Assembly: GCA_946886065.1 (NCBI GenBank)
Contig: CAMPHU010000055.1
Span: 1 to 23,697 of the forward strand
Length of the DNA: 23,697 bases
Reading direction: 5' to 3'
DNA from: an uncultured Massilia sp.
GTDB lineage: Bacteria; Pseudomonadota; Gammaproteobacteria; Burkholderiales; Burkholderiaceae
This document shows positions 23,393-23,697 of the stretch, in pieces; the first letter of the stretch is position 1, and each line of letters starts with the position of its first letter. The position numbers were made by a program, and so were the translations under genes. The notes under the pieces are model-generated. The model was not told where the DNA came from. It saw only the letters and a list, made by a program, of their open reading frames with translations, and did no database searches.

Positions 23393-23697
23393 ATGGCATT
23401 CAAGGAGACAAAGCTTCCCGCAAACGCACCGGCCGGCCACAAGGCCCTGGCCTGGGTGGACGACCGCTTCCCGCTCTCGAAGCTGTGGAACGACCAGTGG
23501 GGCAAGTACTACGCCCCCAAGAATTTCAATACCTGGTATCTGTTCGGCTCGCTGGCCATGCTGGTGCTGGTGCTGCAGATCGTCACCGGCATCTTCCTGA
23601 CCATGCACTACAAGCCCGACGCCAACCTGGCGTTCGGCTCGGTCGAATACATCATGCGTGAAGTCCCGTGGGGCTGGCTGGTGCGCTACATGCACTC
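23393..23697 (+). CDS. petB: Cytochrome b of the bc1 complex (3' end outside window)
   Basis: Cytochrome b is the membrane core of the bc1 complex, holding two b-type hemes and both quinone sites. Only the first 101 codons are present. The sequence includes 'FPLSKLWNDQWGKYYAPKNFNTWYLFGSLAMLVLVLQIVTGIFLTMHY' (around 26-73) with the first membrane helix, and 'GSVEYIMREVPWGWLVRYMHS' leading to the first heme-binding helix. ATG 23393 follows GAAAGGCGAGG at the end of petA and has a two-base gap to it, indicating tight coupling. Confidence 0.97.
   Translation, partial: MAFKETKLPANAPAGHKALAWVDDRFPLSKLWNDQWGKYYAPKNFNTWYLFGSLAMLVLVLQIVTGIFLTMHYKPDANLAFGSVEYIMREVPWGWLVRYMH

Noticed and set aside
1..23697. 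tRNA, rRNA, insertion sequences or phage genes.
   Set aside because: No cloverleaf-like segments, rRNA sequence, transposase or integrase motifs were seen by reading; a dedicated scan was not possible.

Overview
The window is GC-rich, gene-dense bacterial DNA that looks like a betaproteobacterium of the family Oxalobacteraceae (Massilia or a close relative). That call rests on codon use, a PEP-CTERM protein, the type II secretion genes, and protein sequences that read like Massilia/Janthinobacterium homologues; it was not tested by any search.

Region 1 (1-450, + strand) is the 3' end of a gene for an exported PEP-CTERM protein, convergent with the next block. Region 2 (695-11941, - strand) is a complete core type II secretion (T2SS) operon, transcribed gspG-H-I-J-K-L-M-N-D-E-F-C. 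Nearly all genes overlap or lie within 20 bases of each other. It encodes the pseudopilus (G-K), the inner-membrane platform (L, M, F, C), the ATPase (E), the secretin (D) and GspN. No prepilin peptidase or pilotin gene is present, so those must lie elsewhere. Region 3 (12095-16692, - strand) holds gpmA, an envC-like amidase activator gene, a ctp (S41) protease gene and a moeB/thiF-like gene.

Region 4 (16781-19681, + strand) is a rhodanese-like gene (yibN type), grxC, secB, a small exported SH3 protein gene and gpsA. Together with the divergent gpmA-envC pair it matches the E. coli arrangement gpmM-envC / yibN-grxC-secB-gpsA, but with the other, unrelated class of phosphoglycerate mutase. Region 5 (19837-22548, - strand) is a probable four-gene operon: mscL, a DegS-type membrane-anchored serine protease, a DUF2461 protein and a small cupin. 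Region 6 (22776-23697, + strand) starts the cytochrome bc1 operon (petA Rieske protein, petB truncated by the window end).

Two intergenic spaces (12880-13006 and 19711-19815) carry the same composite palindromic repeat. Most of the window is housekeeping and secretion genes, and I see no convincing undescribed system. The points most worth a second look are the mutase swap, a rhodanese-like protein with no cysteine at all, the low-complexity tails and inserts in T2SS components, and the palindromic repeat pair.
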